Translations under genes and position numbers: made by a program | In this document: positions 47,534-55,928 of the stretch, piece after piece | Numbering within the stretch: position 1 is the first letter of the stretch | Layout of the letters: every line of letters starts with the position of its first letter | Assembly: GCF_013364215.1 (NCBI RefSeq) | Contig: NZ_CP054923.1 | Coordinates: forward strand, 5,828,001 to 5,892,000 | Direction of reading: 5' to 3' | Length of the DNA stretch: 64,000 bases | Source: Verrucosispora sp. NA02020 | GTDB lineage: Bacteria; Actinomycetota; Actinomycetes; Mycobacteriales; Micromonosporaceae | Notes under the pieces: generated by a model | Seen by the model: the letters and a program-made list of their open reading frames with translations, nothing else | What the model was told of the DNA's origin: nothing | The model's database searches: none

Positions 47534-48118
47534 ATGAACTCGAAGCTGCTGCGTAAGAGCGTTCTCGGTGTTGCCGGTCTCGCGTTTGCCGGTGGTGTGT
47601 TCGCCGGCCCGACCATGCAGGCTGACGCCACCCCTGTCACGGGTTCGCTGGTGGCGGTGCAGGCGGACAAGCCCGACAGCGGCAAGTTGATTCCGCATGG
47701 TGTGCAGGGTGCCCAGTCGCGTATCGACCTGTCCGACGAGCAGGTCGCCAACGCGAAGGCGATCATCGCGGCGACGAAGAAGGCCGGTATGGACGAGCGT
47801 GCCGCCGTGATCGCGATCGGTACGGCGTTCCAGGAGTCGAAGTTGGAGAACCTGGGTCACCTCGGTGACCGCAACGATCATGATTCGCAGGGCTTGTTCC
47901 AGCAGCGCCCCTCTTCGGGTTGGGGCACGGTGGAGCAGATCACCGACCCCGAGTACTCCACCCTCGCCTTTCTGAAGGGTTTGAAGCAGGTCGACGGTTG
48001 GCAGGACATGCCCCTGACCGTCGCCGCCCAGACCGTCCAGGTGTCGGCGTTCCCGGATCACTACGCCCAGTGGGAGCAGCAGGCCGCCGACCTCGTCGCC
48101 GAGCACTGGAACAGCTGA
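47534..48118 (+). CDS. secreted lysozyme-like (transglycosylase-fold) protein
   Basis: The 194-residue protein has a signal peptide (NSKLLRKSVLGVAGLAFAGG, cleavage about residue 35). After a linker, a lysozyme-like helical domain follows: ANAKAIIAATKKAGMDERAA, VIAIGTAFQESKLENLGHLG (with the possible catalytic Glu), DSQGLFQQRPSSGWGTVEQI and YSTLAFLKGLKQ. This pattern is common in actinobacterial exported proteins that may cleave or bind peptidoglycan. ATG 47534 has GGAG six bases upstream. Codon usage favours U-ending codons (GGT, GTT) more than neighbours, which suggests high expression. A terminator follows at 48166. Confidence 0.85.
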   Translation: MNSKLLRKSVLGVAGLAFAGGVFAGPTMQADATPVTGSLVAVQADKPDSGKLIPHGVQGAQSRIDLSDEQVANAKAIIAATKKAGMDERAAVIAIGTAFQESKLENLGHLGDRNDHDSQGLFQQRPSSGWGTVEQITDPEYSTLAFLKGLKQVDGWQDMPLTVAAQTVQVSAFPDHYAQWEQQAADLVAEHWNS

Positions 48119-48165
48119 CCCCACACCGAACAGACTTTCCTCGCACAAGGGGGAGCAAGAACGCC

Positions 48166-48198
48166 GCCGGCCGGTACCCACCACGGGTACCGGCCGGC
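48166..48198 (+). terminator. terminator of the lysozyme-like gene
   Basis: A perfect 14-bp stem (48166-48179 with 48185-48198, GCCGGCCGGTACCC) around a 5-nt loop, followed by CGTCTTCTCC, lies 47 bp after the stop. Confidence 0.85.
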
Positions 48199-48256
48199 AG
48201 CGTCTTCTCCGCGCCCCGGATCCCCGCACGACTTGCGGTGTACGGCGGGGTGGGAT

Positions 48257-48311
48257 GTAAGCAGGGGTCCCCTGCTATACACCAGGCGTTAGCAGGGGAC
48301 CCCTCCTTACA
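48257..48311 (+). repeat. dispersed 55-nt two-unit palindromic repeat, copy C
   Basis: The first unit begins GTAAGCAGGGGTCCCCTGCT, the spacer is ACCAGGC and the second unit begins GTTAGCAGGGGACCCCTCCT. It lies in the 428-bp gap between the lysozyme-like gene and the cobalamin genes and is the only copy with no gene overlapping or immediately next to it. The rest of the gap (48312-48507) holds nothing I recognise. Confidence 0.85.
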
Positions 48312-48507
48312 AAACAAGCAAGCACACGAACAAGCCGGCAAGCAGAATCCGCCGCGCGACCGGGAACAACGAGCTGTGGAGCGCGGTTGTACCGGGCGTC
48401 GGTGTGATCCAGTGTCCCCGGGCCTCACCTAAAATGCCGTCGCGGAATACCAGTTCGGCTGGAGCCGCGTCGCGCCACTCGCCGAGAGGCGACCTGCACA
48501 CCGACCT

Positions 48508-48541
48508 ACTGGCCGGCATCCCACTCGGGGTGCCGGCCAGT
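48508..48541 (-). terminator. terminator of the cobalamin gene cluster
   Basis: A perfect 11-bp stem (48508-48518 with 48531-48541, ACTGGCCGGCA) with a 12-nt loop starts five bases after the stop of the fused methyltransferase gene on the minus strand. Outer AGGCGAC/GTCGCCT arms could extend it. Confidence 0.75.
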
Positions 48542-48546
48542 CGCCT

Positions 48547-49794
48547 TCACTCGGACAGGTCGAGAGCAGTGACCACGTCACCGAGTACGACCACGGCGGG
48601 CGGGCGCAGTCCCGCGTCGGCGACGGCGGCGGCGACCTCGCCCAGCGTGGCGCGCACGACCCGCTCCGAGCCGGTGGTGGCCTCCTGGACCACGGCCGCC
48701 GGGGTGTCGGCGGGTCGCCCGTGTGCCAGCAGGGTGGCGGTGATCGCCGGCAGGTTCTTGAGCCCCATCAGGATCACCAGCGTGCCTCGGAGACCGGCCA
48801 GGGCCTCCCAGCGCACCAGCGAGTCCGGTGAGTCGGGCGCGACGTGGCCGGACACCACGGTGAACTCGTGGGCCACGCCCCGGTGGGTGACCGGGACGCC
48901 GGCCGCTGCGGGGGCGGCGATGGAGCTGGTCACGCCGGGAACCACGGTGACCGGTACGCCAGCCTCCGCGCAGGCCAGCAGTTCCTCCCCGCCCCGGCCG
49001 AAGACGTACGGGTCGCCGCCCTTGAGCCGGACCACGAAGGACCCGGCGCGCGCCCGGTCGACCAGGATCTGGTTGATCTCCTCCTGGGTGCGGGACGGTC
49101 CGTAGGGGATCTTGGAGGCGTCCACCAGTTCGACGCCGGAGCGCAGCTCGTCCAGGAGCAGGCCGGGCACCAGGCGGTCGGCGACCACGACGTCGGCCTC
49201 GGTGAGCAGACGCCATCCCTTCAGAGTGATGAGCTCGGCGTCGCCCGGCCCGGCACCCACGAGGGCGACAGCGCCGCCCCGACCCGTCCGGGTGTTAACA
49301 AGGGGCCCTTCCTCTACCGGAGGCGTTAATAAGGTGCCCTTCCTTACGTGCAGGAGGGTGCGGATGGCGTCTCGGACGGCCATGGCGCGGTGTGGGTCTC
49401 CGCCGCCGAGGACGCCGACGGTCACCGGGCCGTGCCGGGTCACCGCCGGGGTCCAGGCGGTCGCCGCCGTACGGTCGTCGGCGCGTACGCAGAAGATCCG
49501 GCGTTCGGCGGCGGCGGCGCTGACCGTGGCGGCGGCGACCGGGTCGTCGATGGCGACCTGCACCAGCCAGGCGCCGTCGAGGTCCTCAGGGACGAAGCGA
49601 CGCTCCGCCCAGCGCAGCCGTCCGGCGTCGGCGTGGGCGCGCAGGGCCGGACTGATCTCGGGCGTCACCAGCAGCACGTCCGCCCCGGCGTCGATCAGGG
49701 CGGGTACCCGGCGGGTGGCCACCGTTCCCCCGCCCACCACGACCACCGGAAGGCCGGCCAGGCGCAGTCCGAGCGGATAGGGGTTCGCGGTCAC
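48547..49794 (-). CDS. fused precorrin-2 dehydrogenase / uroporphyrinogen-III C-methyltransferase
   Basis: The 415-residue protein has two domains. Residues 1-148 are a Rossmann-type precorrin-2 dehydrogenase (SirC/CysG-N-like: [28 protein letters not shown]-like [17 protein letters not shown]). Residues 172-415 are a SUMT domain ([57 protein letters not shown]) that methylates uroporphyrinogen III. The linker, residues 151-167 ([17 protein letters not shown]), is encoded by copy D of the 55-nt dispersed repeat. GTG 49794 overlaps the cobT stop (GTGA). It feeds cobalamin and possibly siroheme synthesis; no CysG C-terminal chelatase region is apparent. Confidence 0.95.
   Translation of the reverse strand: MTANPYPLGLRLAGLPVVVVGGGTVATRRVPALIDAGADVLLVTPEISPALRAHADAGRLRWAERRFVPEDLDGAWLVQVAIDDPVAAATVSAAAAERRIFCVRADDRTAATAWTPAVTRHGPVTVGVLGGGDPHRAMAVRDAIRTLLHVRKGTLLTPPVEEGPLVNTRTGRGGAVALVGAGPGDAELITLKGWRLLTEADVVVADRLVPGLLLDELRSGVELVDASKIPYGPSRTQEEINQILVDRARAGSFVVRLKGGDPYVFGRGGEELLACAEAGVPVTVVPGVTSSIAAPAAAGVPVTHRGVAHEFTVVSGHVAPDSPDSLVRWEALAGLRGTLVILMGLKNLPAITATLLAHGRPADTPAAVVQEATTGSERVVRATLGEVAAAVADAGLRPPAVVVLGDVVTALDLSE
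49294..49348 (+). repeat. dispersed 55-nt two-unit palindromic repeat, copy D (inside a coding region)
   Basis: The first unit begins GTTAACAAGGGGCCCTTCCT, the spacer is CGGAGGC and the second unit begins GTTAATAAGGTGCCCTTCCT. It lies inside the fused precorrin-2 dehydrogenase/methyltransferase gene, read in antisense, and encodes about 18 residues of the interdomain linker without breaking the frame. Confidence 0.9.
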
Positions 49795-50876
49795 TTCTCG
49801 GCCACCCCGGCGGAGTCGAAGGTGGCGACCTCGTGCAGGACGCGGGCCGCGCCGGTGACCACGGGCAGGGCCAGCAGGGCGCCGGTGCCCTCGCCCAGCC
49901 GCAGGCCGAGGTCGATCAGCGGGTCGAGACCGAGCCGGCGCAGCGCGACCGTGGCGCCCGGCTCGGCGGAGCGGTGACCGGCGATCATCGCGCCGACCGC
50001 GTCGGGGGCGAGGGCCGCGGCGGCGAGCGCGGCGGAGACCGCGATCACGCCGTCCAGCAGCACCGGTACGCGTCGCGCGGCGGCACCGAGGACGAACCCG
50101 GTCAGTGCGGCGTGTTCCAGCCCGCCGACGGCCGCGAGCACTCCCAGCGGATCGTCCGGGTCGGGGGCGTGTCGGTGCAGCGCGGCCCGCACCACTTCGA
50201 TCTTGTGGTGGTACGTCGGGTCGTCGACGCCGGCGCCCCGACCGGTCGCCTCGGCGGCGTCGACCCCGGTGAGGGCGGCGATCAGGGCGGCGGCGGGGGT
50301 GGTGTTGCCGATGCCCATGTCCCCGGTGAGCAGGATTCTCGCGCCCGCGTCGATCAGTTCCCCGGCGATCCGGATGCCGACCTCGATCGCCGCCGTGGTC
50401 TCCTCGCGGGTCAGCGCGGCGGTGACGGTCAGGTCCCGGGTGCCTCGGCGTACGGGGGTGGTGACCAGTCGGGGCAGCCCGCCGTTGTCGTCCGCGTCGG
50501 TCGGGTCGGGGGCGGGCAGCGGGGTGGCCACGCCGACGTCGACCACGGTGACCGAGGCACCGGCCTGCCGGGCGAACGCGTTGACCACGGCACCGCCGGC
50601 CAGGAAGTTGCCGACCATCTGCCCGGTGACCTCCTGCGGCCAGGGGCTGACCCGCTGGGCGTGCACCCCGTGGTCTCCGGCGAAGATCGCCACTGCGGCC
50701 GGGGTCGGCAGCGGTGGCGGGCAGGTGCCGGCCAGGCCGGCGAGGCGTACGGACAGCTCCTCCAGGGCACCCAGCGAGCCGGCCGGCTTGGTCAGCCGGG
50801 CCTGCAACTGGCGGGCCGCGGTCATCGCCGGCTCGTCGAGCGGGCCGATCGCCGCGATGGTGGTCTCCAGCATCAT
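49791..50876 (-). CDS. cobT: nicotinate-nucleotide-dimethylbenzimidazole phosphoribosyltransferase
   Basis: The 361-residue CobT/CobU-type enzyme makes alpha-ribazole-5'-phosphate for the lower ligand of cobalamin. Family motifs are LTKPAGSLGALEELSVRLAG, VAIFAGDHGVHAQRVSPWP, VVDVGVATPLP, LTGDMGIGNTTPAAALIAAL and the C-terminal LGLRLGEGTGALLALPVV containing the catalytic Glu. ATG 50876 overlaps the cobC stop by four bases (ATGA), with 50873 as an alternative. With cobC, the methyltransferase fusion and the later cobQ/cobD genes, it shows late cobalamin assembly capacity. Confidence 0.95.
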   Translation of the reverse strand: MMLETTIAAIGPLDEPAMTAARQLQARLTKPAGSLGALEELSVRLAGLAGTCPPPLPTPAAVAIFAGDHGVHAQRVSPWPQEVTGQMVGNFLAGGAVVNAFARQAGASVTVVDVGVATPLPAPDPTDADDNGGLPRLVTTPVRRGTRDLTVTAALTREETTAAIEVGIRIAGELIDAGARILLTGDMGIGNTTPAAALIAALTGVDAAEATGRGAGVDDPTYHHKIEVVRAALHRHAPDPDDPLGVLAAVGGLEHAALTGFVLGAAARRVPVLLDGVIAVSAALAAAALAPDAVGAMIAGHRSAEPGATVALRRLGLDPLIDLGLRLGEGTGALLALPVVTGAARVLHEVATFDSAGVAEK

Positions 50877-51955
50877 GCCTCCAGGATCTCCGCCAGCACC
50901 TCGATGAACGCGTCCGTGGTCGCCCGATCGCGTACGGCGATCCGCAGCCAGTCTGGTCCGAGTCCCGGGAAGGTGTCGCCCCGGCGTACCGCCCAGCCGC
51001 GTTCGCGCAGGTCGGCGCGGAGCCGGTCGGCACCGGGCCGCTGCACCAGGACGAAGGCGCTGGCCGGACGGCCGGCGACGCGTACGCCCGGCAGGGTCGA
51101 CAGCCGGTCGACCAGGTAGGCGCGGTCGTCGGCGAGTTGCGCGGCGATGGCGCGCTCGGCCTGGACCGCGACGTCGGTGGCGCAGGCGGAGGCGGCGGCC
51201 AGGGCGGGGGTGGCGACGGCCCAGAGCGGCTGTACGGCGGCCAGCCGCGCCAGCAGCGTCGCCTCGCCGAGCAGGTAGCCGATCCGGAGTCCGGCCAGTC
51301 CCCAGGTCTTGGTGAGGCTGCGCACGACCAGCAGGCCGGGCAGGTCACGTCGGGCGGCCAGCGACTCGGGTTCACCGGGTACGCCGGGCGTGGCCGTGGT
51401 GTCGGCGAACGCCTCGTCGATCACCAGGACCCGGCCGGGGCGGGCCAGGGTGGCCAGGTCGGCGGCGGGGTGCAGCACCGAGGTGGGATTCGTCGGGTTG
51501 CCGATCATGACGAGGTCGGCGTCGGCCGGGATGCGCTCCGGGTGCAGCCGGAAGTCGTCGGCCGCGTCGAGCAGCACCCGTTCCACGGTGTGCCCGGCGG
51601 CCCGCAGCGCGGCCTCCGGTTCGGTGAACTGCGGGTGCACCACCACGGGTCGGCGTACTCCGCGCAGCGCCTGGGCGAGCAGCACGAAGCCCTCGGCAGC
51701 ACCGGCGGTGAGCAGCACCTCCTCCGGTGGGCGGCGGTGCCGGGCGGCGACGGCGGCGCGGGCCGGACGCGGGTCCGGGTATCCGGCGAGGTCGTCCAGG
51801 GCGGCTCTGATCGGGTCGCCCAGCCAGGCCGGCATGGGGGCGCGCCGGACGTTGACGGCGAGGTCGACCAGGCCGTCGCCGACCTCCGCGTCACCGTGGT
51901 GCGCGAGGTCGGGTTCGGGTGTCGGGTGGGACGCTCCGGTGAGCGGACCGTGCAT
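50873..51955 (-). CDS. cobC: CobC-like PLP-dependent aminotransferase/decarboxylase (cobalamin side chain)
   Basis: The 360-residue class I/II PLP enzyme has the lysine in RSLTKTWGLAGLRIGYLLG and the aminotransferase-fold IGNPTNPTSVLHPAADL and VLVIDEAFADT. It resembles the CobC/CobD group (threonine-phosphate decarboxylase) that supplies (R)-1-amino-2-propanol phosphate for cobalamin, or histidinol-phosphate aminotransferase-like paralogues. ATG 51953-51955 gives MHGPLTGASHPT; frames further upstream extend into a low-GC promoter region. It is divergent from the penicillin-binding protein, with 121 bp between the starts. Confidence 0.85.
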   Translation of the reverse strand: MHGPLTGASHPTPEPDLAHHGDAEVGDGLVDLAVNVRRAPMPAWLGDPIRAALDDLAGYPDPRPARAAVAARHRRPPEEVLLTAGAAEGFVLLAQALRGVRRPVVVHPQFTEPEAALRAAGHTVERVLLDAADDFRLHPERIPADADLVMIGNPTNPTSVLHPAADLATLARPGRVLVIDEAFADTTATPGVPGEPESLAARRDLPGLLVVRSLTKTWGLAGLRIGYLLGEATLLARLAAVQPLWAVATPALAAASACATDVAVQAERAIAAQLADDRAYLVDRLSTLPGVRVAGRPASAFVLVQRPGADRLRADLRERGWAVRRGDTFPGLGPDWLRIAVRDRATTDAFIEVLAEILEA

Positions 51956-52029
51956 GCCCGCGATCCTGCCGGGAAGGCGGCGCGGGCGACAGCAGCCCGT
52001 GGAGTGCTCCGCATCACCACTGATCACTT

Positions 52030-52046
52030 CATGAGTATTTCTCATG
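52030..52046. promoter_or_regulatory. inverted repeat in the divergent cobC/penicillin-binding-protein promoter region
   Basis: CATGAG-TATTT-CTCATG is a perfect 6-bp inverted repeat with a 5-nt spacer in the AT-richest part of this region (51990-52076). It lies 75 bp upstream of the cobC start and 31 bp upstream of the penicillin-binding-protein start. It may be an operator or a hairpin. Confidence 0.4.
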
Positions 52047-52076
52047 TGCGAATCGGAAATGTCATAACTTATCGGT

Positions 52077-54209
52077 GTGAGTAATCGACCCCTTGCCGCC
52101 GCAGGTCGACTCGTTCCTCTCCTCCGCGCCGGGCTGATCGCCGGTGTCGTCGTCGCCGCCGTCGCGTACCCCGTGGTCGCCGTGACCGGCCTCGGCGCCA
52201 AGGCCACCGCGCACGCCGTGGAGAGCAAGACCCGCCTGCTGGCCACCGCCCTGCCCGCCGAGACCTCCTACCTGTACGCGCCCGACGGCAAGACCGTGCT
52301 GACCATGTTCTTCGAGGAGTACCGGCAGTACACCAAGCTGGCCGACATCTCCCCGCACATGCAGCAGGCGATCGTCGCCGCCGAGGACAACCGCTTCTAC
52401 CAGCACCACGGCGTCGACCCGAAGGGCGTCGCCCGCGCCTTCGTGGCCAACGCCCGCTCCAGCGGCGTCTCCCAGGGCGCCTCCACGCTGACCATGCAGT
52501 ACGTGCGGATGGCGCTGCGGGACAGCGCCACCACGCCCAAGGAGGTGCAGGAGGCCACCGCGCAGACGCCGATCCGCAAGGTCAAGGAGATGCGGATGGC
52601 GGTCGACCTGGAGAAGGAGCTGGGCAAGGAGGACATCCTGGAGCGCTACCTCAACTCCGCGTACTTCGGGCACCGCGCGTACGGCATCTACGCGGCCAGC
52701 GAGATCTTCTTCTCCAAGACGCCGAAGGAACTCACCCCGGTCGAGGCGGCCACCCTCGCCGGCCTGGTGAAGTCCCCGTCGCAGTACGACCCGGCCAGCT
52801 CCGACCAGAAGGACGCGACCACCCGGCGCAACTACGTGCTCGACAACATGACGCGGCTGGGTTACCTGTCGCCGGACTCCGCCGAGGCGGCCAAGGGCGA
52901 ACCGATCCGGCTGCGGCTGACCTACCCGCCCAACGACTGCGCGGCGGTCCCGGAGAAGTGGAACAGCTGGGGCTTCCTCTGCGACTACCTGAAGAACTGG
53001 TGGAGCGCCCAGCCCGCGTTCGGCAAGAACCGCCTGGAACGCCTGGACAAGCTGCGTCGGGGCGGCTACCGCATCGTGCTCAGCATGGACCCGAAGGTCC
53101 AGGAGGCGGCGGAGAAGAACGTCGGCACCGAGGGCAACACCGGCAGCCCGTTCGCCAACGGCATCGTGGTCTCCGAGCCCGGCACCGGGCGGGTCAAGGC
53201 GATGGCGGTGAACCGCACCTACTCGTTGGAGGTGAACGAGAACCCGCTCAGCTCGAACCCGGAGGCGGGCCCGAACGTACGGGCCAACTACCCGAACACG
53301 GTTGCCCCACTGATGGGCGGCGGTGACCTGCCGGGCTACCAGGCCGGATCGACGTTCAAGATGTTCCCGATGCTGGCCGCGCTGGACGCCGGCATGACGC
53401 TGAACACCAGCTTCAACGCCCCGCACAGCTACCGCTCCGAGGTCTACGACGGCTGGCAGCCGTCGAACGCCAGCGGCGCGATGAGCGGTACGCAGACCAT
53501 GTGGTCCGGCTTCGGCAAGTCGGTGAACACCTACTTCGTCTGGCTGGAGGAGCAGGTCGGGGCGGAGAAGGCCGTCCGGCTCGCCGAGCAGTTGGGGCTG
53601 CGCTGGCGTACCGACGTGGACCGCGACCACGCCTCACCGGCGAAGGCGAACAAGTGGGGCGCGTTCACGCTCGGCGTCTCCGACGCCACCCCGCTGGAGA
53701 TGGCCAACGCGTACGCGGCGATCGCCGCCGACGGACGCTACTGCGAGGCGATCCCGGTGAACGCCATCTACAACCGGGACGGCACGCCCGCGATGTTCAC
53801 CACCCCGGGCGGTATCCAACGCGAGATCGCCAAGCCGCGCTGCCGCCAGGTGGTCAACGCCGACGCGGCGCGGGCCGCGACCGACGCCGCCCGCTGCCCC
53901 ACCGGGGACACCCCGGCCAGGGGAAGCTGCGGTGGCTGGTCGACCGCGGACAGCGTGCGCGGCACGGTGGGCCGCCCGGTGGCCGGCAAGACCGGCACCA
54001 CGGACAGCACCCGGTCGGCCTGGTTCGTCGGCTACACCCCGGAACTGGCGGCGGCCAGCTTCATCTCCGACCCGGACAACCCGTTCAACGCGGTCGGCGA
54101 CGGCCAGTCGCAGATCCCCATCGCGGCGGTCTCGAACACGCTCCGCGACGCCCTCAAGGGCACCCCGACGCGGGACTTCACACCCCCGTCGGACCGCATC
54201 GTCGGCTGA
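52077..54209 (+). CDS. class A penicillin-binding protein (transglycosylase/transpeptidase)
   Basis: The 710-residue bifunctional PBP has an N-terminal membrane anchor (LLRAGLIAGVVVAAVAYPVV). A GT51 transglycosylase domain follows, with AAEDNRFYQHHGVDPKGVA, STLTMQYVR and EKELGKEDILERYLN, then a transpeptidase domain with SxxK in AGSTFKMFPMLAALD, SxN in KSVNTYFVWLEEQ and KTG in AGKTGTTDSTRSAWFVG. It polymerises and crosslinks peptidoglycan at the membrane. The start is GTG 52077. No PASTA repeats are present. The surrounding cobalamin genes are functionally unrelated; its location seems incidental. Confidence 0.95.
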   Translation: MSNRPLAAAGRLVPLLRAGLIAGVVVAAVAYPVVAVTGLGAKATAHAVESKTRLLATALPAETSYLYAPDGKTVLTMFFEEYRQYTKLADISPHMQQAIVAAEDNRFYQHHGVDPKGVARAFVANARSSGVSQGASTLTMQYVRMALRDSATTPKEVQEATAQTPIRKVKEMRMAVDLEKELGKEDILERYLNSAYFGHRAYGIYAASEIFFSKTPKELTPVEAATLAGLVKSPSQYDPASSDQKDATTRRNYVLDNMTRLGYLSPDSAEAAKGEPIRLRLTYPPNDCAAVPEKWNSWGFLCDYLKNWWSAQPAFGKNRLERLDKLRRGGYRIVLSMDPKVQEAAEKNVGTEGNTGSPFANGIVVSEPGTGRVKAMAVNRTYSLEVNENPLSSNPEAGPNVRANYPNTVAPLMGGGDLPGYQAGSTFKMFPMLAALDAGMTLNTSFNAPHSYRSEVYDGWQPSNASGAMSGTQTMWSGFGKSVNTYFVWLEEQVGAEKAVRLAEQLGLRWRTDVDRDHASPAKANKWGAFTLGVSDATPLEMANAYAAIAADGRYCEAIPVNAIYNRDGTPAMFTTPGGIQREIAKPRCRQVVNADAARAATDAARCPTGDTPARGSCGGWSTADSVRGTVGRPVAGKTGTTDSTRSAWFVGYTPELAAASFISDPDNPFNAVGDGQSQIPIAAVSNTLRDALKGTPTRDFTPPSDRIVG

Positions 54210-54234
54210 CTCCCGACACGCGCCGGAGCGCCGC

Positions 54235-55692
54235 TCAGGCCGGTGCTCCGGCGGCCGGTTCGGCCGCCACCACACCGGCGGGCGTGATCGGGACACCCAG
54301 GTCGGGACCGGCCGGGATCGCGGCCGGCTCGGTCACCGCGGCGGCCACCAGACGCCCGGCGATCCGTGGGTACGCGGCCCAGTGCGGGACGAGCTGGGAG
54401 GCGTGCACGCCGCGCCAGACGAAGCCCTCCGGCGCGCCACCCGCCCAGCCCCACGCCGGACGGGGCCCGCCCCGGGGGGTGAGCACCGCGCGGTGCTCCT
54501 TGTGCCCGGTCACCACCTCGCCCCGGGTCGCCACCACACTGTCGCTCTGGGCGGTCGCCTCGCGGTACCCGACCACCAGACCGTCCCGGATGCTGCCGAT
54601 CGCGTCGAGCACCCCGCACATCGGCAACCCGTCGAGTTCCCGAGCCAGCCAGAGCAGCCCGGCCCCCTCGGCGACGACCGGTCGGCCGGTACGCGCCAAC
54701 TCGGCCACCGCGATGCAGAGCCGCCGGTTGGCGGAAAGCTGCTCGGCGTACGACTCGGGCAGCGCGCCGCCGACCACCAACGCCCGGGTGCCGACCGGCA
54801 GCACCTCGTCGACGAAGGGATCGAGCGTGACCACGTCGGCACCGGCGGCCCGCAGCAGCTCGACGGTCTCGGCGTGGCTGAAGCTGCCGCCCGGCCCACC
54901 GGCCACCGCTACCACCGGCCGTCCGGCACCGGCCGGCACCGGCGGTGCGGCGGCCCCCTCCGGGTGCGGCGACCACGGCGACACCGCGAGTGCGGGGGCC
55001 GACCGGGCCAGCCCGAGCAGCCGTTCCAGGTCGACGGTGGCGGCGACCGCCTCACCGAGCCGGCGGACCGCCCGCGCGGCCTCGCCGCCGTTCTCCAGCA
55101 CCGGCATCACCCCGTGCCGGCGGCTCGGCAGCACGGCCGGCAGGTCCTGGCGGCGCAGCGCGCCGTAGACCGGTATGCCGATGTCGTCGAGCGCCTCGCG
55201 CAGCAGCGTCTCGTGCCGGGCGGAGGCGACCCGGTTGAGGATCACGCCCCCGATCCAGAGCTGCTCGTCGTACGCCCGGAAGCCGTGCACCAGGGCGGCC
55301 ACCGACTGGCCCATCGCGGCGACGTCGACCACCATCACCACCGGGCTGCGCAGGGCGGTGGCGACCGCTGCGGTCGACTCGGTCTCGCAGCGTCCGCTGA
55401 GGCTGTCGTAGAGGCCCATGCTGCCCTGCACCACGGCGAGCCCGGTGTCGGCGGCACCGTGCAGCAGCAGCGGCGCGAGCCGGTCGGTGCCCATCAGCCG
55501 AGGGTCCAGGATGCGCCCGGGTCGCCCGGCGGCGAGCCCGAGGTAGGCGGCGTCGACCGGATCCGGGCCGATCTTGAATCCGGCCACGTCGAGACCGCGA
55601 TCGGCGAGCGCGGCGAGGATGCCGATCGCCAACGCGTTCTTGCCGTGCCCCGACGAGGGGGCACTGAGCACCAGACGCGGCACGACGGTCAT
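54235..55692 (-). CDS. divergent cobyrinate a,c-diamide synthase-like protein (CobB paralogue)
   Basis: The 485-residue protein has the CobB/CbiA layout: an N-terminal P-loop ligase domain (APSSGHGKNALAIGILAALA, FKIGPDPVDAAYLGL, AVVQGSMGLYDSLSGR) and a C-terminal GATase-like domain. Two key differences stand out. The P-loop ends GHGKN where families have GKT or GKS, and the GATase segment reads VVAEGAGLLWLAREL where the nucleophile Cys normally sits (AECGGLLYL). The late segment GVHASQLVPHWAAYP keeps a His. It could use free ammonia or have lost the reaction. ATG 55692 has GGAG six bases upstream (55695 is an alternative). It ends 25 bp from the convergent PBP stop. Confidence 0.8.
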   Translation of the reverse strand: MTVVPRLVLSAPSSGHGKNALAIGILAALADRGLDVAGFKIGPDPVDAAYLGLAAGRPGRILDPRLMGTDRLAPLLLHGAADTGLAVVQGSMGLYDSLSGRCETESTAAVATALRSPVVMVVDVAAMGQSVAALVHGFRAYDEQLWIGGVILNRVASARHETLLREALDDIGIPVYGALRRQDLPAVLPSRRHGVMPVLENGGEAARAVRRLGEAVAATVDLERLLGLARSAPALAVSPWSPHPEGAAAPPVPAGAGRPVVAVAGGPGGSFSHAETVELLRAAGADVVTLDPFVDEVLPVGTRALVVGGALPESYAEQLSANRRLCIAVAELARTGRPVVAEGAGLLWLARELDGLPMCGVLDAIGSIRDGLVVGYREATAQSDSVVATRGEVVTGHKEHRAVLTPRGGPRPAWGWAGGAPEGFVWRGVHASQLVPHWAAYPRIAGRLVAAAVTEPAAIPAGPDLGVPITPAGVVAAEPAAGAPA

Positions 55693-55928
55693 CATCGACT
55701 CCTCGCGAGCGGAGAGCGTGCCGACCGTCGGCGCGCCCCGTGCGCGTGACGATAACCCACGCCGGTCGCCCGTAGGCGCCGCCCGCCGTCCCGACCCACT
55801 TCGATCCGCCCGACCGGAGCGGACCGCCCCGGCACCGACACGCTCCGTCGTCGACCGGCCGGTTTCCGGCCGTCACCTCGACGGGCGGGGCGGCGCAGTG
55901 GCGACGGTCATACGGGTAGCCTCGTGGC

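Noticed and set aside
48312..48519. Short minus-strand frame of about 70 residues ending in a hydrophobic stretch
   Set aside because: It has no ribosome-binding site, overlaps repeat copy C and a hairpin region, and has no convincing codon bias.
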